Below are positions 18,232-27,502 of a DNA stretch of 64,000 bases, one piece after another. Under the pieces are notes generated by a model. That model was not told the DNA's origin. It saw only the letters and a list, made by a program, of their open reading frames with translations, and did no database searches. The DNA is taken from assembly GCA_019203745.1 (NCBI GenBank), contig CP078104.1, forward strand, positions 3,224,001 through 3,288,000, written 5' to 3'. Position 1 is the stretch's first letter; each line of letters starts with the position of its first letter. A program made the translations under genes and the position numbers. This DNA is from Chryseobacterium sp. E1 (GTDB lineage: Bacteria > Bacteroidota > Bacteroidia > Flavobacteriales > Weeksellaceae).

Positions 18232-18514
18232 TTATATACTGTCAAAAGCTATAACACAATCAATAACCTCTTGTTTATTAGGCTCATCATTAAACCATTT
18301 TATTACAACCCAGTCAGTTGGAGGATTATTAGGTAATACATTAAATGCATATACTATATGTTTGTTGTCAGCCGGGGTGATCTCATTTTTATGCCAAACA
18401 TGATAGCCTTCTGCTTCTTCTTTAGTTAATCTATTTTTTTCTTTTTGCTTCTTCAATTGTAAGAACTTCAATCTTAATCTCTTTTCCGTTGTTTTCTGTT
18501 GTGTAAGTTTTCAT
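18232..18514 (-). CDS. Hypothetical phage protein (frameshifted)
   Basis: MKTYTTENNGKEIKIEVLTI, a one- or two-base loss in an A-run near 18438, then EEAEGYHVWHKNEITPADNK and WVVIKWFNDEPNKQEVIDCV. About 94 residues. No domain recognised. Confidence 0.5.
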
Positions 18515-18555
18515 AAATTGTAATTTTTATGGTTAATATATAAAATTGTTATTAT

Positions 18556-18866
18556 TTAAAATGATCTAATTTTTTGGTTGTACATCCAAACAGGAGCACA
18601 TCCGTTAACTAACATTGATTTAGGAAACCAAAGTAAGTTTTTTCTTCCATAAACTTTAGGACTAGCTGAAGTTACTCCATTAGCTGTATAAACTTCAATT
18701 GCGACTGCTTTTTCAGTCTCTTTTACAATGTTTAAACTAATATAAGAAGCGTTTTCTTTTGCAAATTTCCAAGCTTTTTTAATCCCTCTGATAAAGATAA
18801 TGCATATTCTCTTACCATTTTCCAAGCTGATTTAAAAACTACTGATTTGTTGATTGTTGCTTTCAT
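18556..18866 (-). CDS. Phage protein of the 'MKATINKS..AW' type (frameshifted)
   Basis: MKATINKSVVFKSAWKMVRE then ALSLSEGLKKAWKFAKENA after restoring one A near 18780. The N-terminal 'FK.AW.......fSe.LK.AW' pattern is shared by many small phage proteins of Bacteroidetes. The C-terminus ends KVYGRKNLLWFPKSMLV.... Unknown function. Confidence 0.6.
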
Positions 18867-18929
18867 AATGTTTGATTTTAATTGTTAAACTGTTTTGTTA
18901 TTTTGATAGTGTAAAAGTAGTAAAAAAAT

Positions 18930-18958
18930 AAATGCATCCAAATAATTAGATGCATTTT
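18930..18958. terminator. Terminator hairpin
   Basis: AAATGCATC...GATGCATTT followed by TTT. Confidence 0.65.
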
Positions 18959-19021
18959 TTAATAAAATATTATTATTTATTTCAATTCTAAATAAGTTAG
19001 ATGAATAAATAAAAACCCTGA

Positions 19022-19234
19022 TTATTCTTCAGGGCTTTCTTCTTTATTTTTGGTTAGTTCCAATATTTTTCGAGAGAGTTTGAAATTTAATTTCATTGAC
19101 TCATCATACATTTTATTTAGATCATTATACATTTTTGACTGTCTTTCATACATCTTCTTATAATCTGTATTTTGGTTCCAATTTTGGAGAATCAATAAAA
19201 CGCCTAATGTGATAATAATTATTGTTGATACCAT
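19022..19234 (-). CDS. Small membrane-anchored coiled-coil protein
   Basis: 70 residues: N-terminal membrane segment MVSTIIIITLGVLLILQNW, then a helical Tyr/Lys/Asn-rich tail (KKMYERQSKMYNDLNKMYDE). Topologically similar to small Rz-like or superinfection proteins, but it lies in the early block; unknown. Confidence 0.5.
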   Translation of the reverse strand: MVSTIIIITLGVLLILQNWNQNTDYKKMYERQSKMYNDLNKMYDESMKLNFKLSRKILELTKNKEESPEE

Positions 19235-19291
19235 TGTGTGAAGTTATTTAAAGTTTTATTTAATTGATTGAGGTTTTCCATAAATAGATTT

Positions 19292-19318
19292 AATCCCGGC
19301 CCGTAAGCCGGGAATATT
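19292..19318. terminator. GC-rich hairpin
   Basis: TCCCGGC-CCGTAA-GCCGGGA then ATATTTTTT on the plus strand; between two leftward genes. Confidence 0.6.
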
Positions 19319-19320
19319 TT

Positions 19321-19521
19321 TTACTTTAATTTAATTTCCATTCTTTCAATGTGTCCATCCGGATAATGCTTAAATCCTGCTGCATCCACGCCAACAAAGT
19401 TTTTAGGCTTTTCTTCGTTTTTTACTGGATTTAATACTGCTACAGTAATTAAGGCGCAAAAAGCAAGTGTAAACAGTGTGATGATAATTTGAGCGTCTGT
19501 AAGTTTGAATGATTTTTTCAT
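19321..19521 (-). CDS. Small single-pass membrane protein
   Basis: 66 residues with a hydrophobic stretch AQIIITLFTLAFCALITVAV and a polar C-terminus. No family seen. Confidence 0.5.
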   Translation of the reverse strand: MKKSFKLTDAQIIITLFTLAFCALITVAVLNPVKNEEKPKNFVGVDAAGFKHYPDGHIERMEIKLK

Positions 19522-19575
19522 GATATTCTATTTGTTTTTTAAATTATTTTAGAGATAAGCCTTTTAAAAACTTGC

Positions 19576-19920
19576 TTAGGTTTTTAATCTAAAATTGAGA
19601 TTGAATTTCTTTTTGAAATATGGGTTACTAATTGGAAGTCTTAATTTTCTCTTTAATATCACTTTCTGTACATTATCTTCTAAGCTCCATCCCAATCCCA
19701 TATCCCAAGCTTCTGAAACAACCGATTTTAAAAGGTGATCAATATTTGATTTTTCTTTGAATTCTGATTTTGAAATTCCTGCAGCTCTAGCTGCACATTC
19801 AGAACCGTAGTAAAATTCGTTGTTATATTCGTCAACTAATAAGAAGGTCCCCTTTAGGTTAGTTTTTCCACAGCATTCGCAAGTTCTAATTGAGTCAGTA
19901 TAAGAGATTATTGTTTTCAT
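19576..19920 (-). CDS. Zinc-knuckle phage protein
   Basis: 114 residues: RTCECCGKTNLKGTFLLVDE then YNNEFYYGSECAARAAG form a Cys4-type zinc site seen in many phage and plasmid small proteins. First gene of the leftward block (start at 19920). Function unknown. Confidence 0.55.
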   Translation of the reverse strand: MKTIISYTDSIRTCECCGKTNLKGTFLLVDEYNNEFYYGSECAARAAGISKSEFKEKSNIDHLLKSVVSEAWDMGLGWSLEDNVQKVILKRKLRLPISNPYFKKKFNLNFRLKT

Positions 19921-20126
19921 ATCGCTGTTGTTTTATTGTTTGTTTTAATTTTCTTATGTAAATATAAAATATATTTTAATACAAAGCAAATAAATTAAAA
20001 TATATTAGAAAACATTAACTGAAAATAAACCACACCATTACTGGATCAATGCAAAAACTAAAATATATTTTAATATTATCATTGTTTTATCAGGGTAAAA
20101 GTTTAATTTTACATCAAATAATTAAA

Positions 20127-20384
20127 ATGAAAACACTTAGAATAAGAGAAAAGGCAGAGGCCCGAAAAGCCAAAATAAGCGAGATCGCCGCAGCTGCTGA
20201 TTGTAGCGCCCAAATGATGAACAACTATTTAAATGAAACTCATGGGATCCCGATTGATAAGCTTATTAAAGTTGCTGCATTCCTGGAATGTAATGTTATG
20301 GAACTACTGAACGTTCCGGATGAATTCGATCACATATACACCGGCCGGGGTGAATGGTTGGGGATCCATAAAAATAATAGATGA
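20127..20384 (+). CDS. XRE-family helix-turn-helix regulator
   Basis: Start taken at MKTLRIREKAEARKAKISEI (20127) because the upstream 26 codons encode an unrelated hydrophobic stretch. HTH: SEIAAAADCSAQMMNNYLNE then GIPIDKLIKVAAFLECNVME. Divergent from the leftward block, so it may control that block. Intact. Confidence 0.7.
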   Translation: MKTLRIREKAEARKAKISEIAAAADCSAQMMNNYLNETHGIPIDKLIKVAAFLECNVMELLNVPDEFDHIYTGRGEWLGIHKNNR

Positions 20385-20393
20385 TCATAAAAT

Positions 20394-20418
20394 ACTCTCT
20401 TAGTGGGGGTATTTTTTT
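20394..20418 (+). terminator. Terminator hairpin
   Basis: AATACTC...GGGTATT followed by TTTTT, after the XRE gene. The following gap to 20530 contains AAAGTTAGAT twice (about 20432 and 20475), possibly regulatory. Confidence 0.65.
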
Positions 20419-20530
20419 GTCCAAAATATCAAAGTTAGATTATTCAATAAAAAATGTTAGAAAAATCTATAAAAAAGTTAGATGATATATTGATATTGTT
20501 TTAAAGTATTCGTAACTTTACTATAAGCAG

Positions 20531-21104
20531 ATGGAAATGAAGGAGGTAAAGCCGAAGAATTGCGCAGTATGTGGGGAAGAGTTCAAACCGTTTAGATCGA
20601 CTCAGAGAGTATGCGGAACGAGCTGCGCAATTTCTTTAGGCAAAACAAATATTCAAAAACAAAACGCTAAAGCTTGGCGGAAAGAGAAGAAGATCAGGAA
20701 GGAGAAGCTAAAGACTCACAAGGATTATTTAAACGATTTACAGAAAGTATTTAACGAGTTTATCAGAGTTAGAGACAAGGGTAAACCATGTGTTAGTTGT
20801 GGGTGTATGGTTAATGGAAATGGACACGCCAGCCACTTTTTTTTCGGTGGGAAGTCATCCGAATGTTAGGTTTAATGAAGACAATGTGCATGTCAGCTGT
20901 ATTGAGTGTAATTTGCATAGACACGGGAATCTGGCGGAGTACTCGTTAAGGCTTCCAAGGCGAATAGGACAAAGTAGATTTGATATGCTTGTTGTGAAGG
21001 CTAAACAGTCGTTATTAAAGCTGTCTATTCCAGAGATAAAAGAAAAGATTGAGTATTACCGCAAAAGGATAAAAGAACTTAAAAATGAATATTCTAACGC
21101 CTGA
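20531..21104 (+). CDS. ninG: NinG-like recombination protein (frameshifted)
   Basis: Two Cys pairs at the start (CAVCGEEFKPFRSTQRVCGT), a basic helical middle (WRKEKKIRKEKLKTHKDYLN), then CVSCGCMVNGNGHASHFF and NEDNVHVSCIECNLHRHGN, the HNH-like zinc site of lambda NinG (Rap). One extra T in a T8 run near 20840 breaks the frame. NinG processes recombination intermediates during replication; consistent with the recT/exonuclease pair upstream. Confidence 0.85.
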
Positions 21105-21405
21105 AGATATTAAGTGGAAAAATGTGATCCATATCTCTATGGAGGATGAACATGTAAGTAAATTCAGAAACGAGGAATACGGTATTCAATGGGAGCAGTA
21201 CACAAAGGTTAAATGGCCTTGTGATTTTGCTGAGTCTAAAAATTATTATTACATAGATGATCAGGAAAAAGAATATACAGATCTTCAGGCTTTATGTGAT
21301 GATTGGAATGAGATAAAAAATTTTGATGACCCTAACGCTGAAATAGTTTGGGTTAAGGTTATTAAGAATAAGAAAAGATGTATTGACTATACCAAGCACA
21401 GATGA
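21085..21405 (+). CDS. Hypothetical phage protein
   Basis: 106 residues, acidic and Trp-rich (WKNVIHISMEDEHVSKFRNE, DDQEKEYTDLQALCDDWNEI). Overlaps the end of ninG by 20 bp. Unknown. Confidence 0.5.
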   Translation: MNILTPEDIKWKNVIHISMEDEHVSKFRNEEYGIQWEQYTKVKWPCDFAESKNYYYIDDQEKEYTDLQALCDDWNEIKNFDDPNAEIVWVKVIKNKKRCIDYTKHR

Positions 21406-21472
21406 TGAGTGCGGTCGGGGTTGTGAGTTGGTTAGATGAAGGAGGGTGCTTGGTGTTTTTTAAAGTAAATTT

Positions 21473-21772
21473 ATGTTAACAGGAAAAGCAAAGGCTTCGT
21501 TTGAAAAATGGCTACACGAAACTGAATTAAGAAGTGATTCTGTAGAGACCTTAACGAGCCATGAGATATATTATTACTCGATTAAATGGCTTGACGATAT
21601 AGGCTTAGTGAGCGAAATTAGAACAACATATTATGATGGCTATCATTTTACATGGCATTTAAATATTAGTTCTCCAATCAGAAGTGAATACGGCTTTGAG
21701 ACCAGAGAGGAAGCGTTGCGTGATTTAATTATCAATTGCAATAAAATACTTAACCAAAAGCAGTTAGTTTAA
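21473..21772 (+). CDS. Hypothetical phage protein
   Basis: 99 residues: MLTGKAKASFEKWLHETEL..., a helix-strand pattern with W and Y residues. Present as small late-early proteins in related prophages. Unknown. Confidence 0.5.
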   Translation: MLTGKAKASFEKWLHETELRSDSVETLTSHEIYYYSIKWLDDIGLVSEIRTTYYDGYHFTWHLNISSPIRSEYGFETREEALRDLIINCNKILNQKQLV

Positions 21773-21819
21773 TAGTGGGGAGAATTATTTTGTTTTTAAA
21801 AGAAATTTAAATTTAATAA

Positions 21820-22060
21820 AATTATATAGGTAGTGATTTCGGTTCTCTTAAATTGAGAATGTGTCCCTAGATGGTTCGAGAAAGATCGGTAATAGCGAGA
21901 ACGCTCCATCGAAAAGAAATCAAACGTGTTGCCAGTATATGAGATATACGACCTTAACAATAGTTAAGTGTTACTGAGCGAAACAGGGGCAACAGCAAAA
22001 AGTTCATTAGAATTGAATTTGTACATTGACTTGACGGCCCGGAAAGACGGGCAAACGGGA
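21820..22060 (+). ncRNA. Candidate structured phage noncoding RNA
   Basis: No credible ORF from 21773 to 22268, but dense nested pairing. GTTCTC/GAGAAT hairpin (about 21858-21877). GATGG/CCATC (about 21891-21930) encloses CGA/TCG and AGCG-AGAA-CGCT. GTTGCC/GGCAAC (about 21948-21993) encloses GTATAT/ATATAC, CTTAAC-AATA-GTTAAG and TGTT/AACA. GCCCG/CGGGC follows (about 22036-22053), then the tRNA-like element and a strong terminator. The layout recalls large ornate phage RNAs that lie next to tRNAs (GOLLD, ROOL); membership in either cannot be shown from one sequence. Confidence 0.55.
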
Positions 22061-22176
22061 AAGTAGCTCAGTGGTAGAGCGATAGCCGAAAGGCTGGGAA
22101 GTTGGTAAGTTCGAGTCTTACAATTGCAGGTGCATTCCCTTGATAGGTCGGTGGTTCGAATCCATCCTTTTCCACG
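22061..22176 (+). tRNA. tRNA-like element with oversized middle
   Basis: Acceptor GGGAAAG pairs with CTTTTCC, D-arm GCTC-AGTGGTA-GAGC and T-arm GGTGG-TTCGAAT-CCATC are clear, ending in discriminator A then CGAG. Between the D- and T-arms there are about 60 nt instead of about 22, including a second T-arm-like GTAAG-TTCGAGT-CTTAC and a GGGAA/TTCCC pairing. Either two tRNAs merged by lost bases, an intron or insertion, or a tRNA mimic. The anticodon cannot be assigned. Confidence 0.5.
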
Positions 22177-22235
22177 AGATTGATTTAATGCAGTAGGAAC
22201 TATTTTTTTCATATTAATATTTTGTGATTTGGTGT

Positions 22236-22268
22236 CCCGCTGCTGTAATAGGTAGCGGGTATTTTTTT
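22236..22268 (+). terminator. Strong terminator after the tRNA-like element
   Basis: CCCGCT...AGCGGG followed by TATTTTTTT. Delimits a transcription unit from about 21.8 kb and ends at the methyltransferase start. Confidence 0.85.
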
Positions 22269-23170
22269 ATGGAGAGGATTAAATTATTTAATGAAGACAA
22301 CCAGGAAGTAATGAAAAGACTTCCTGATGAAATATTGATGTGATCTGTATAGATCCGCCTTATTTGTACTTGAAAAATCAGAAGTTTGAAAGACCGTTTG
22401 ATGAAGGTAGGTTCTTTTCAGAATGCAGAAGGCTTTTAACAAAAAATGGATTCATTGTCATGTTCGGCCGTGGTGAAAGTTTTTACCGCTGGAATACAAT
22501 TCTTTCAGAGCTGAAGTTTACTTTCAAAGAAGAGATTGTGTGGAATAAAGACGCGTTTCGTCTCCTGTGTCAGCAATAGGCCGGGTTCATGAGACAATTT
22601 CAATTTTTGCAAAAGATTCAGGAAAAATAAATAATGTAAAGGTTTGTTATGGCGAAATTAAAAATTTGATCAGGACAAGGTTTATGAGGATATAAAGCGA
22701 TTAAAAGGTTTGTTCAATCGTGGTAGAGCGTATGATAAGGTTGTCGAGAATTTAAAGAAGGCAGATGCTAATATTGATTATTCACACGGAAAATTAGAAA
22801 ATAATTATAAAACAACTCAACAGACTGATCAACCGTTAAGATGTATCTCAACGTATACATTATTAGCTCTTGAAAATGGAGTGAGGGAACAGACTATAAT
22901 ATCTGATAATCTGAATCATTATGGGAACATTCATCCAACTCAAAAACCAGTGCGCCTTTTAGAGCGCCTTTTGGCTTTAGTTATTCCAGAATCAAAACCA
23001 CGTGAGGAAATAGTAGTTGCTGACTTTTTCGGAGGTTCTATGAGTTGTATGGAAGCAGTATACAATATGGGAATGAAAGGAATAGCCTGCGAGATTGATC
23101 AGGAGTATTTTGAGAAAGGAAAAGAAAGGATTGAAAACTACAGCCGTTGCAATCTGAATTATTTAGGTAG
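22269..23170 (+). CDS. Phage DNA methyltransferase, DPPY type (several frameshifts)
   Basis: MERIKLFNEDNQEVMKRLPD, then IDVICIDPPYLYLKNQKFER (motif IV), ECRRLLTKNGFIVMFGRGES, VREQTIISDNLNHYGNIHPT (HPTQKP follows), and VVADFFGGSMSCMEAVYNMG (SAM motif I) with ACEIDQEYFEKGKERI. Breaks near 22338, 22560, 22668 and 23142. The corrected C-terminus (SRLQSELFR then TAG) fits the family better than the uncorrected frame, which runs into the next gene. Likely an N6-adenine or N4-cytosine methyltransferase; orphan, as no restriction enzyme lies nearby. Confidence 0.82.
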
Positions 23171-23192
23171 CGGGTTTTTTAATTTAGGGAGT

Positions 23193-23387
23193 ATGGAGAA
23201 GAAAGAAATTATAAAAACGTTAAGGATGTTTTTCACAATAGAAATCATCATTTATCTTTTGTTTTCGTTTTATTGGATCGACATTAGCCCCAGAACCTGG
23301 AGTTTAGAATCAAGAGCATTTTTTGCTTCTATATCATCAGGAGGCGTCCTATTGATGTGTGGATTAACTAAGATTATCGATAATTAA
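23193..23387 (+). CDS. Small two-pass membrane protein
   Basis: 64 residues from ATG at 23193: MEKKEIIKTLRMFFTIEIII, then a second hydrophobic segment ASISSGGVLLMCGLTKI. Separate from the methyltransferase once its frameshift is corrected. Unknown. Confidence 0.5.
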   Translation: MEKKEIIKTLRMFFTIEIIIYLLFSFYWIDISPRTWSLESRAFFASISSGGVLLMCGLTKIIDN

Positions 23388-23398
23388 ACTAATTTTCT

Positions 23399-23734
23399 AT
23401 GGCATGCAACTGTAAAGATATAGACTTCGGTTCTGAGGAAAACTTCGCCCAGCAAATAATGGTTAATATTCCATCGCATATGGAAGGATATAAACAAGCA
23501 AGGTTAAGGGAAGGACTTTCTGATAAAATATGCATTGATCCATGCATCATTGATGAGGTTAAAGAGCTTTGGAGTTTTGGAATTGAAACACACGGATGTT
23601 GCTGTGGACATAATAAGGCAGAATCATTCGTTAACGTTCATGAAAAGGAGATAGAAAAAATGCTGAGTCTCGGATATGTTCAGAACCATCCGGATAAAAG
23701 CAGAAAAGACACATTTAGATTAAAATCAGTTTGA
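23399..23734 (+). CDS. Hypothetical Cys-rich protein
   Basis: 111 residues with eight Cys (MACNCKDIDFG, ICIDPCIIDEV, THGCCCGHNK). Probably metal-binding. Overlaps the start of the terminase small subunit; may be an HNH-like remnant but lacks a full motif. Confidence 0.5.
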   Translation: MACNCKDIDFGSEENFAQQIMVNIPSHMEGYKQARLREGLSDKICIDPCIIDEVKELWSFGIETHGCCCGHNKAESFVNVHEKEIEKMLSLGYVQNHPDKSRKDTFRLKSV

Positions 23735-23736
23735 AT

Positions 23737-24246
23737 ATGGCAAAGAAGAAGAGTGAAGAGAATGAAGGAAGGAAGCCGGACGGAAAGTTTGCGGAAGGAA
23801 ACACTATTTCTGTAGGCAACGAAGGTGGACGTCCAATGAAATTTGAAACGCCCTCTGAATTAGAGTCTTTCTGTAAAGGCTACTTTGAATGGGCTGATAA
23901 AAACCCATGGATAAAAAATGACGTTGTTAAAGGTGGTGAATTCGCTGGAACTCCATTACAAATTCCAACGCAAAGACCATACACTTTAATTGCGCTTTGT
24001 CATTACTTGGGAATCGCTCATGCAACCTGGAAATTATATGAAGAAAGAGCGGAGTTTTTGGAAGTCACAACATGGGCGAGGGAAAAAATAAACAATCAGC
24101 AGATAGAGGGGGCTATGGTTGGTGCTTTTAATGCTAACCTTACAGCAAGGCTTCAGGGAATTTCTGACAAGCAGGATTTAACAAGTAATGGAGAAACGCT
24201 AACCTTTGGAGCGTTTTTAATGAAATCAGGAAGAAGTGAGGTTTAG
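23737..24246 (+). CDS. terS: Terminase small subunit
   Basis: Start taken at MAKKKSEENEGRKPDGKFAE. Contains ETPSELESFCKGYFEWADKN, TLIALCHYLGIAHATWKLYE (helix-turn-helix for DNA recognition) and NLTARLQGISDKQDLTSNGE, as in DNA-packaging proteins of Bacteroidetes siphophages. Overlaps TerL by 11 bp. It recognises the packaging site and recruits the large subunit. Confidence 0.82.
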   Translation: MAKKKSEENEGRKPDGKFAEGNTISVGNEGGRPMKFETPSELESFCKGYFEWADKNPWIKNDVVKGGEFAGTPLQIPTQRPYTLIALCHYLGIAHATWKLYEERAEFLEVTTWAREKINNQQIEGAMVGAFNANLTARLQGISDKQDLTSNGETLTFGAFLMKSGRSEV

Positions 24247-25790
24247 TGACAAGGAAATAGAATTAAAAGGGATTCAACAGGTGGATCTATGGCGAGGCGA
24301 CTGGAATAAGTTTGCCTCTGATGCTTTAGGGGTAAACCTTGATAAAGAACAGCAGAAGATTCTTGAATCTGTTCAATATAATCCTCGAACTTCGGTTGCT
24401 TCTGGAACAGCTAGGGGTAAAGATTTCGTTACGGCAGTTTCAGCAATTTGTTTTATGTATTTGACTCCACGTTGGAATGATGCGGGAGATTTGATTGCAA
24501 ATACTAAGGTCGCATTGACTGCTCCAACGGATAGACAGGTGAAAAATATCATGATGCCGGAAATTTCTCGACTATTCAACAAAGCGAAAAAGCTTATTGG
24601 TGGACTTCCAGGAAGATTAAATGCATATGATATTAGGACTGATTGGGATGAGTGGTTTTTGACAGGATTTAAAGCTGATGAACATAATCATGAGGCTTGG
24701 TCAGGATTTCATGCAGTAAATACAATGTTCGCTATCACTGAAGCATCTGGTATTTCCGATGACACTTTCGGAGCTATTGAAGGTAACTTACAAGGTAATT
24801 CTAGAATTCTACTTGTTTTCAACCCAAAACACGATAGGCTACGCAGCAAAGAGCCAAAAGGGTGAACGATGGGCAAAATATCGGTTAAACAGCCTCGATG
24901 CTCCGAATGTAATTGCAAAAAAGAGATTATTCGGGGCAGGTCGATCACAACTGGATTAAGGATAAACTTGATAACTGGTGTACTATTATTCAGCCAAATG
25001 AATTTAGTTTGGAAGAAGATGATTTTGTACATGATGGAATTTATTACCGTCCAACTGATATTTTCAGGATTAAGGTATTGGGTAAGTTTCCGAAGGTTTC
25101 TGAGGACTCTCTAATTCCGGAACAGTGGATTGATGAAGCAAATAAAAGATGGTTAGAGTACAAGCATAAGGAAGCAGGAAGAGCCGGAAGGCTGGTTGTT
25201 GGAAGTGACGTTGCTGGAATGGGGCGTGATAATAGTGTTGATGTCTTTAGGTATGGAAATTACGTAGATAGAATTGATATTTCAAATTCAGCAGGTGTTC
25301 CTGATCATATGAAAGTTGCAGGCAAGCTTGCATCAGTACTTAAATCAAATCCCAACGCATATGCTTCTATTGATACTATTGGAGAGGGAGCGGGAGTCTA
25401 CTCTAGATTATTTGAATTAAAAATTGAAAATGCAATCAGTTGTAAGTTTTCGGAGAGAGCTTCTATTGATGATAGGCCCCTTAAAGATATAACTGAACAG
25501 TATGAATTTATCAATATGAGGGCTTATTTGTTTTGGGCGGTCCGTGATTGGTTGAATCCCAAAAACGGATTTAATGCTATGCTTCCTCCAAATGATATGT
25601 TTAAAGAAGAGGCTACTGAAATTAAATGGTATTTCCGAAGTGATGGAAAGATCCAGATTGAAGCTAAAGAAGATATTAAAAAAGGCTTGGTCGGTCTATT
25701 GACGTATTTGACGCACTTGCAAATACTTTCTATCCGATTGTAATCAAAAACAAGACAGACCTTAAAAAGCTCGGCAGAATGTTAGGATAA
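24236..25790 (+). CDS. terL: Terminase large subunit (three frameshifts)
   Basis: About 518 residues. ATPase: Walker A-like VASGTARGKDFVTAVSAICF, Walker B region MFAITEASGISDDTFGAIEG. Nuclease: VVGSDVAGMGRDNSVDVFRY, ASIDTIGEGAGVYSRL and, in the corrected C-terminus, RSIDVFDALANTFYPIV (acidic residues for metal). Breaks near 24830, 24920 and 25683. The motor cuts and translocates phage DNA into the prohead; it is followed by the portal gene. Confidence 0.93.
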
Positions 25791-25805
25791 TAAAAATTAC
25801 TATAT

Positions 25806-27137
25806 ATGGATTTGAAAGGATTAGATGCAGAGGAAATAGTAAAGAAGCTGGATAAATTAAGACCGAATACGGACTATTTATCGAAAGCTGTTCTGCAGTA
25901 CAATGTGGAAACCCACGAGATTTTCACCAATAAAACGAAATACCCGGATAAGCTAGTCGAGACTGAAGAGGGTACAACTTCTCAGCCTATCAACAGGATT
26001 GGTTTTGCTATACAACAAATGATCGTTGACAAGATCGTGGCTTTTGGTTTTGGTAAACCTGTGTCTTATATTCCGACGAATGACAGTTTTCCACTTGTTC
26101 AGTCGGTTTTAGACCAAAATAAAAGCGTTTCATTAACTAGGAATATTGCTCGACAAATATATGGGGCAACTAAAGGAGCGGAGATTTGGTATTTGACACC
26201 GGAAGCAGACAGATTACGAGTAAAACAACTATTACCAACAGAAGGTGATGTTTTCTATCCTGTTTTTGAAAACGGAGATATGACAGCATTTGTTCGTGAG
26301 ATCACAGTTAAGGACGAAAACGACAAAGAAGTCGAATATCGTGAGATTTATACTGCAGAAGAAAAGATTGTCCTAAAAAAGGAGTCGCAATGGATTGAAG
26401 AAAGCCGAGAAAGAAACATCATCGGAAAAATACCGGTGGTTTACGGTTATCAAAAGAAAACCGAATGGGATATTGTTCAGCCGCTTATTGAACGTTTGGA
26501 AGAACTGGCTTCGGGTCATGCTGAAATTAACGATTATCACGTTGCTCCGAAGATCAAAACAAAAGGAGAAATTACCGGCTTCGCTAAGAAAGGAGAGAAG
26601 GGAGCTATTTTCGAAATGGAAAAGGACGCTGAGATGGATTACATGACCTGGAATAACAACACAGAGTCTTATAAGCTTGAATTTGATACCCTTTGGAATA
26701 CGATATTCAAAATTACTCAAACGCCTGATATTTCATTTGATAAACTTAAATCAATGGGAGCTATCTCCGGTGTGGCTGCACAATATTACTTTATGGATAT
26801 TCACCTTAAAGTTGAAATGAAGCGTGAAATCTGGGATGATTACCTGGCTAGACGTATCAATATTATAAAGGCTTTCCTGGCAAATGTACTCAGCACCAAA
26901 GATGCTAAAAAGCTGGAAGAACTGGAGGTTGATATTGTTTATAATCCTTACATGATCAACGACATGAAAGAAAAGATCAGCTACCTTATGGATGCTACAG
27001 GCGGTCAGGCTATAATGTCGGTTGAAACGGCAATGCGAAATCTTGGCATTGATGATCCAGTGGAAGAAATAAAAAGGATTCGAGACGAGAATAATACTGC
27101 AGCAGAAACAGAGAACTCAAAAACTTTTGGAATATGA
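25806..27137 (+). CDS. Portal protein (SPP1 gp6-like)
   Basis: 443 residues, intact. INRIGFAIQQMIVDKIVAFG, GATKGAEIWYLTPEADRLRV and TPDISFDKLKSMGAISGVAA are typical of SPP1/HK97-group portals. Dodecameric ring at the capsid vertex through which DNA is packaged. Ends 4 bp into the next gene. Confidence 0.92.
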   Translation: MDLKGLDAEEIVKKLDKLRPNTDYLSKAVLQYNVETHEIFTNKTKYPDKLVETEEGTTSQPINRIGFAIQQMIVDKIVAFGFGKPVSYIPTNDSFPLVQSVLDQNKSVSLTRNIARQIYGATKGAEIWYLTPEADRLRVKQLLPTEGDVFYPVFENGDMTAFVREITVKDENDKEVEYREIYTAEEKIVLKKESQWIEESRERNIIGKIPVVYGYQKKTEWDIVQPLIERLEELASGHAEINDYHVAPKIKTKGEITGFAKKGEKGAIFEMEKDAEMDYMTWNNNTESYKLEFDTLWNTIFKITQTPDISFDKLKSMGAISGVAAQYYFMDIHLKVEMKREIWDDYLARRINIIKAFLANVLSTKDAKKLEELEVDIVYNPYMINDMKEKISYLMDATGGQAIMSVETAMRNLGIDDPVEEIKRIRDENNTAAETENSKTFGI

Positions 27138-27502
27138 AAAAGAAAACTATAAAAATTCCAATCTACTTTGGTGATTTCATTATCATTTTTGATCCAGAAG
27201 AATGGAAAAACGTAAACAGCATTTATCAACATCGTCTGCAATGGGATAGACCGGCCGATGAAAGAGATGAAGCATTCGTTTTTGATGATTGCCACATGGG
27301 TTATTCAAGGTATGTAGTTTGTTTCAAAGAGAGGCCTAAAAACAGTGTTATTACTCATGAGTGTGTTCATCTGGTAAATAAACTATTTAAAGACCGTGGT
27401 CAAAGATTAGATATTGAAAATGACGAGGCTCAGGCTTACATGACAGGTTGGTTTTTTGATCAAATAGAAAAATTCTTCGATGGACTTCGACAGACAACAT
27501 AG
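27134..27502 (+). CDS. HExxH putative metallopeptidase in the packaging module
   Basis: 122 residues. VITHECVHLVNKLFKDRG gives the zinc motif HECVH, followed by Glu/Asp-rich NDEAQAYMTGWFFDQIEKFF, where the third ligand may lie. Its place between portal and minor head protein suggests a role in head maturation or a virion-associated enzyme. Similar short zincins occur here in other Bacteroidetes phages; substrate unknown. Confidence 0.65.
   Translation: MKKKTIKIPIYFGDFIIIFDPEEWKNVNSIYQHRLQWDRPADERDEAFVFDDCHMGYSRYVVCFKERPKNSVITHECVHLVNKLFKDRGQRLDIENDEAQAYMTGWFFDQIEKFFDGLRQTT

Noticed and set aside
21964..22212. 82-residue leftward ORF with GWIRTTDLSRE-like sequence
   Set aside because: Antisense of the tRNA-like gene; this is the well-known artefact of translating the complement of a tRNA.
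24759..25114. Separate small ORFs inside the terminase region
   Set aside because: They are frames of terL displaced by base loss; together they restore one continuous terminase.
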